7,878 nt of DNA, taken from contig JADLBT010000088.1 of the NCBI GenBank assembly GCA_020847555.1, forward strand, positions 1 to 7,878, written 5' to 3'. The DNA comes from Gemmataceae bacterium (GTDB lineage Bacteria > Planctomycetota > Planctomycetia > Gemmatales > Gemmataceae). The notes under the pieces are model-generated. The model saw only the letters and a program-made list of their open reading frames with translations, was not told where the DNA came from and did not search any database. Shown piece after piece: positions 5,777 through 7,878 of this stretch (within the stretch, counting starts at the first letter, position 1; every line of letters starts with the position of its first letter). Both the position numbers and the translations under genes were made by a program.

Positions 5777-7105
5777 ATGGGCAGATCCACCGCCTCTTCC
5801 GCGACCAACGGGCGCGAGCAGCGGCCCCTGACCGAGTACGAGGGCATGGTGCGCCGGCTCAGCGACCGGCTCGTCGAGGCCCAGCGCCCGATCCGCATCC
5901 TCGACGCAATCAAGTGGGACGACGGTATCGAGCACGCCTTCTTCGCGTCCGGATGCCGCGAACTCCCCCCCGTCGCGCGCGACTACTACCTCGCGCGCCC
6001 GCTCCCATTCGACCCCGAGGCCAAGCGCGCCGAGCTGCAAACCCTCGAGCGTGACATCCGCCGCCAGCTCGGGGCGTTCAACGCGCCCGGCCAGATCATG
6101 ACGCGCATGTGCCAGGAATACCGCGAGGTGGTGCGCCTCCTCGAGGCCCGGGGCACGCGCGCCTTCGGCGAGATCTCCGAGCGCCTCTACGGCAGCGCCG
6201 CTGACAGCTTCCACGCGGGCGACCCGAATCTCGCCGACCTCGGCCACATGATGTCCGAGGTGCTCGACAACCTGTCGCACGACAGGATCTTCGGCCACGA
6301 GGATCCGACCCTCGACGCCCGCCAGGCGGTGGACATCCTGAGCGAGCGCCTGCGCGGGTACTTCCAGGATCCGTGCGCGGTGCGCGTGCGCCTGTCCGAC
6401 GGCATCGTCGCCGACGCCGCCGCCGGGAGCGACTACATCAAGGTCCGCGAGAGCGCCCGCTTCACGCCGCGCGAAGTCCGGCTGCTGGAGGTCCACGAGG
6501 GGTGGGTCCACCTGGGCACGACGCTCAACGGGCAGCTGCAGCCGGTCTGCACCTTCCTGAGCAAGGGGCCGCCGTCGTCCACCGTCACCCAGGAGGGGCT
6601 GGCGGTCATCTCCGAGATCCTGTCGTTCTCGTCGCACCCGGCTCGGCTGCGGCGCCTGACAAACCGGATCGAGGGGGTGACGATGGCGGAGGCGGGGGCG
6701 AACTTCCTGGAGGTGTATCGCTTCTTCCTCGAGGAGGGGTATGACCGGCGCGAGAGCTACCAGCAGGCGATGCGTGTCTTCCGCGGCGGCCTGCCGGAGG
6801 GGTGCGGGCCGTTCACCAAGGATCTGTGCTACAGCAAGGGGTTCGTGCTGGTGTACAACTTCATCCGCCTGGCGATCAGCCGCGGGCTGGCGCGGCGCGT
6901 CCCGCTGCTGTTCTGCGGCAAGACGACGCTGGCCGACATCAAGACACTGGCCCAGCTCGTCGATGAGGGGCTGGTGGTGGTCCCGCGCTTCGTCCCGCCG
7001 CAGTTCGCGGATCTGCACGCCCTGTCGGCCTGGATGTGCTACGCCAACTTCCTCAACCGGCTGTCGATCAAGCGCATCGAGGAGGACTACGCGGGGCTGT
7101 TCTAA
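5777..7105 (+). CDS. DUF1704 / QEGLA-motif putative zinc metallo-carboxypeptidase
   Basis: A 442-residue protein of the DUF1704 family (also called flavohemoglobin expression-modulating QEGLA motif protein, TIGR02421-like). The frame is open from before 5657, but the promoter at 5631-5658 makes that start unlikely; the ATG at 5777 is chosen although it has no clear ribosome binding site, and 5846 is an alternative just before the conserved MVRRLSDRLVEAQRPIRIL. The family blocks are present in order: ILDAIKWDD (about 41-49), the HEXXXH motif HEGWVH (H240, E241, H245), LGTTLNGQLQP, and TQEGLAV with E273, 33 residues after H240. Near the C-terminus is FTKDLCYSKGFVLVYNFIR. Known for the family: the eukaryotic relatives MATCAP/TMCP are zinc peptidases that remove the C-terminal tyrosine of tubulin, using the HEXXXH histidines and a downstream glutamate. 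H240, H245 and E273 are inferred as the zinc ligands here, with E241 catalytic. The bacterial substrate is unknown. No signal peptide or membrane segment, so probably cytoplasmic. Confidence 0.88.
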   Translation: MGRSTASSATNGREQRPLTEYEGMVRRLSDRLVEAQRPIRILDAIKWDDGIEHAFFASGCRELPPVARDYYLARPLPFDPEAKRAELQTLERDIRRQLGAFNAPGQIMTRMCQEYREVVRLLEARGTRAFGEISERLYGSAADSFHAGDPNLADLGHMMSEVLDNLSHDRIFGHEDPTLDARQAVDILSERLRGYFQDPCAVRVRLSDGIVADAAAGSDYIKVRESARFTPREVRLLEVHEGWVHLGTTLNGQLQPVCTFLSKGPPSSTVTQEGLAVISEILSFSSHPARLRRLTNRIEGVTMAEAGANFLEVYRFFLEEGYDRRESYQQAMRVFRGGLPEGCGPFTKDLCYSKGFVLVYNFIRLAISRGLARRVPLLFCGKTTLADIKTLAQLVDEGLVVVPRFVPPQFADLHALSAWMCYANFLNRLSIKRIEEDYAGLF

Positions 7106-7124
7106 ACGCCGGGGAGAACGCCAC

Positions 7125-7195
7125 GCTCAGCAGACCGGGGCCGCATGTGCGCTTTTCGAGATTTTTAGCCCACTGAGCGGCCCCGGCCGCTGAGC
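7125..7195. repeat. Interrupted inverted repeat after the QEGLA gene
   Basis: GCTCAGC (7125-7131) and CCGGGGCCGC (7135-7144) pair with GCGGCCCCGG (7177-7186) and GCTGAGC (7189-7195), giving 17 bp around a 3/2-nt internal bulge and a 32-nt loop. The right arm can also fold alone as AGCGGCC/GGCCGCT (7176-7191). It begins 20 nt after the stop codon at 7105, so it may help end that transcript. It also marks the edge of the decayed recombinase region. There is no adjacent T-run. Confidence 0.5.
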
Positions 7196-7240
7196 TTTAG
7201 CGACCATGAAGCCTTTTCTTTTCCGAGCTTCGCGCAATGT

Positions 7241-7680
7241 CTACTCCGGGTGGCTGTATTCCTGTCTCTCGCCAGGCCCATTGTCCTGCGCCTGTGCCAG
7301 GCGGCGGGACGCTTCAAGAGCTGCCTGGACCTCATCGGCGGACACCTCGCCGAGCAGGTCGAGAGGGCTGATGGTGCCGGCGGGGCCTTGCCGCCCTTGC
7401 CGTGGCGGACGGTAAGTTGGCGGCGTTCGAGGTCGAGGTCGTGGACGCGCAGTTCGCAGCACTCTTGCCGCCGCATGCCGGTCCCATACAGCAGACTGGC
7501 CATGAGCCGGAACAGGCCGTCGCCGCCCTGCACGGCCTCGAGGAAGCGGCGGACTTGCTCGGGGGAGAGCACGGTGGGCAGCCGTTTGGGCCGTTTCGCC
7601 CGGACAGCGTCGAGGCGCGGCAACTGGATGCCCAGCACCTGTTGGTAGAGGAACAGCAGGGCGTAAGGGAATACGACAGT
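7241..7680 (-). pseudogene. Remnant of an integron-integrase-like tyrosine recombinase
   Basis: Read on the minus strand, homology begins near 7665 with YALLFLYQQVLG and continues through RAKRPKRLPTVLS, ASLLYGTGMRRQECCELRV (box I, with the catalytic Arg in GMRRQE) and VRHGKGGK (the beta-hairpin Lys). These are typical of IntI/XerC-like integrases. The frame is then broken: between 7379 and 7386 it shifts, and GTISPLDLLGEVSADEVQAA continues in another frame until TAG at 7241-7243. About 90 N-terminal residues are missing, where the transposase end abuts. Box II with its His/Arg/His and catalytic Tyr is also missing at the other end. The product cannot be a working recombinase. Classification as integron-type rather than another XerC-like enzyme rests on the recognised motif wording only. 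Confidence 0.75.
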
Positions 7681-7694
7681 AATAGATTACCCGG

Positions 7695-7713
7695 ATTAGG
7701 TCTTCGACCTAAT
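7695..7713. repeat. 8-bp perfect hairpin over the transposase stop codon
   Basis: ATTAGGTC (7695-7702) and GACCTAAT (7706-7713) are perfectly complementary around a 3-nt loop. On the minus strand it covers the last codons and the TAA stop (7696-7698) of the transposase fragment. It could be a small terminator or part of the element end. An AT-rich patch, including the palindrome TAATAGATTA at 7680-7689, lies next to it. Confidence 0.5.
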
Positions 7714-7878
7714 GATCACATCCCACTTGGGAAGGGGGGGTGACCGTTCCAATCGTGCCTCCAACTGTTTCCATTCCTCCTTGGAGACGGTCACCCCTTT
7801 TTCATAGCTCTGCTCCATCCGGAGCACTTCGGGATGTACCCCATCCCACGTCATTGTTGACGCCCACCTCATGGCCAA
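7696..7878 (-). mobile_element. C-terminal end of an ISAzo13-like transposase (partial, runs off window)
   Basis: The last 60 or so codons of a minus-strand gene whose 5' part lies beyond the window; the frame is open to the edge, where TTG GCC ATG is not evidence of a start. Motifs WASTMTWDGVHPEVLRM, SYEKGVTVSKEEW and PKWDVIIRS match the C-terminal pattern I know from ISAzo13 (Rhodopirellula-type) transposases and related proteins: a T-G-x strand, then Y-x-x-G-x-x-(V/L)-(S/T), then W-x-x-x-I near the end. No catalytic DDE residues are in the window, so activity cannot be judged. It directly abuts the truncated recombinase remnant, which suggests insertion into or beside it. Confidence 0.5.
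7737..7797. repeat. 11-bp inverted repeat inside the transposase end
   Basis: GGGGTGACCGT (7737-7747) and ACGGTCACCCC (7787-7797) are perfectly complementary, with a 39-nt spacer. The repeat falls in the coding part of the transposase fragment. It may be a structured subterminal site of the element or a chance result of GC-rich codons. Confidence 0.4.

Noticed and set aside
5600..7018. 472-codon minus-strand frame opposite the QEGLA-family gene
   Set aside because: The plus strand has intact HEXXXH and TQEGLA motifs; the minus frame is His/Arg/Ala-rich noise and even runs across the plus-strand promoter.
7250..7743. Plus-strand frames over the recombinase remnant
   Set aside because: They are antisense to recognisable integrase motifs on the minus strand and have no domain of their own.
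1..7878. CRISPR array, tRNA, rRNA or tandem repeat array
   Set aside because: I saw no regularly spaced direct repeats, cloverleaf pattern or ribosomal RNA sequence on either strand.

Overview
The window looks like part of a planctomycete chromosome, most likely Gemmataceae or a close relative. The reasons are a very GC-rich, arginine/alanine/proline-heavy coding style, a DUF1559 prepilin-like protein of the type that is hugely expanded in Planctomycetota, an integron-integrase-like recombinase remnant, and the end of an ISAzo13-like transposase. This assignment is an inference from gene content, not from a marker gene.

Layout. Minus strand, left part: a small proline-rich protein with a C-terminal membrane segment (57-725), then a DUF1559 pseudopilin-like protein (890-1765) ending in a strong hairpin. 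A roughly 230-bp divergent intergenic region (1766-1998) carries a clear minus-strand promoter and a 13-bp perfect inverted repeat. Plus strand, centre: one very large gene (1999-5514, 1171 codons). It encodes HEAT-like repeats, two ClpA/B/C-type AAA+ modules, and a complete but motif-less class I release factor (RF2/PrfB-like) domain fused in frame at the C-terminus. A long palindromic element (5525-5606) follows, then a separate promoter and a gene for a DUF1704/QEGLA-family putative zinc carboxypeptidase related to eukaryotic MATCAP (5777-7105). The right end (7106-7878) is a decayed mobile region: an inverted repeat, a truncated and frameshifted tyrosine recombinase remnant (7241-7680, minus), and the C-terminal end of a transposase (7696-7878, minus) running off the window.

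The most interesting item is the AAA+/release-factor fusion. D1 keeps its Walker A and pore-loop tyrosine but has lost the Walker B acidic pair. D2 keeps all ATPase motifs but has lost the GYVG pore loop. The RF2 part keeps the overall fold signature, but its GGQ aligns with RGR and the SPF codon-reading tripeptide is gone. This suggests a remodelling machine that uses a dead release factor as a docking module, perhaps for the ribosome, rather than a termination factor or an ordinary disaggregase. That role is inference.

Regulation: three genes have similar sigma-70-like promoters with a TACAAT -10 box and a TTG-starting -35. The large AAA+ gene has only a TATGAT hexamer right at its start. 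Each gene seems to be its own transcription unit; nothing indicates an operon linking the AAA+ fusion to its neighbours.
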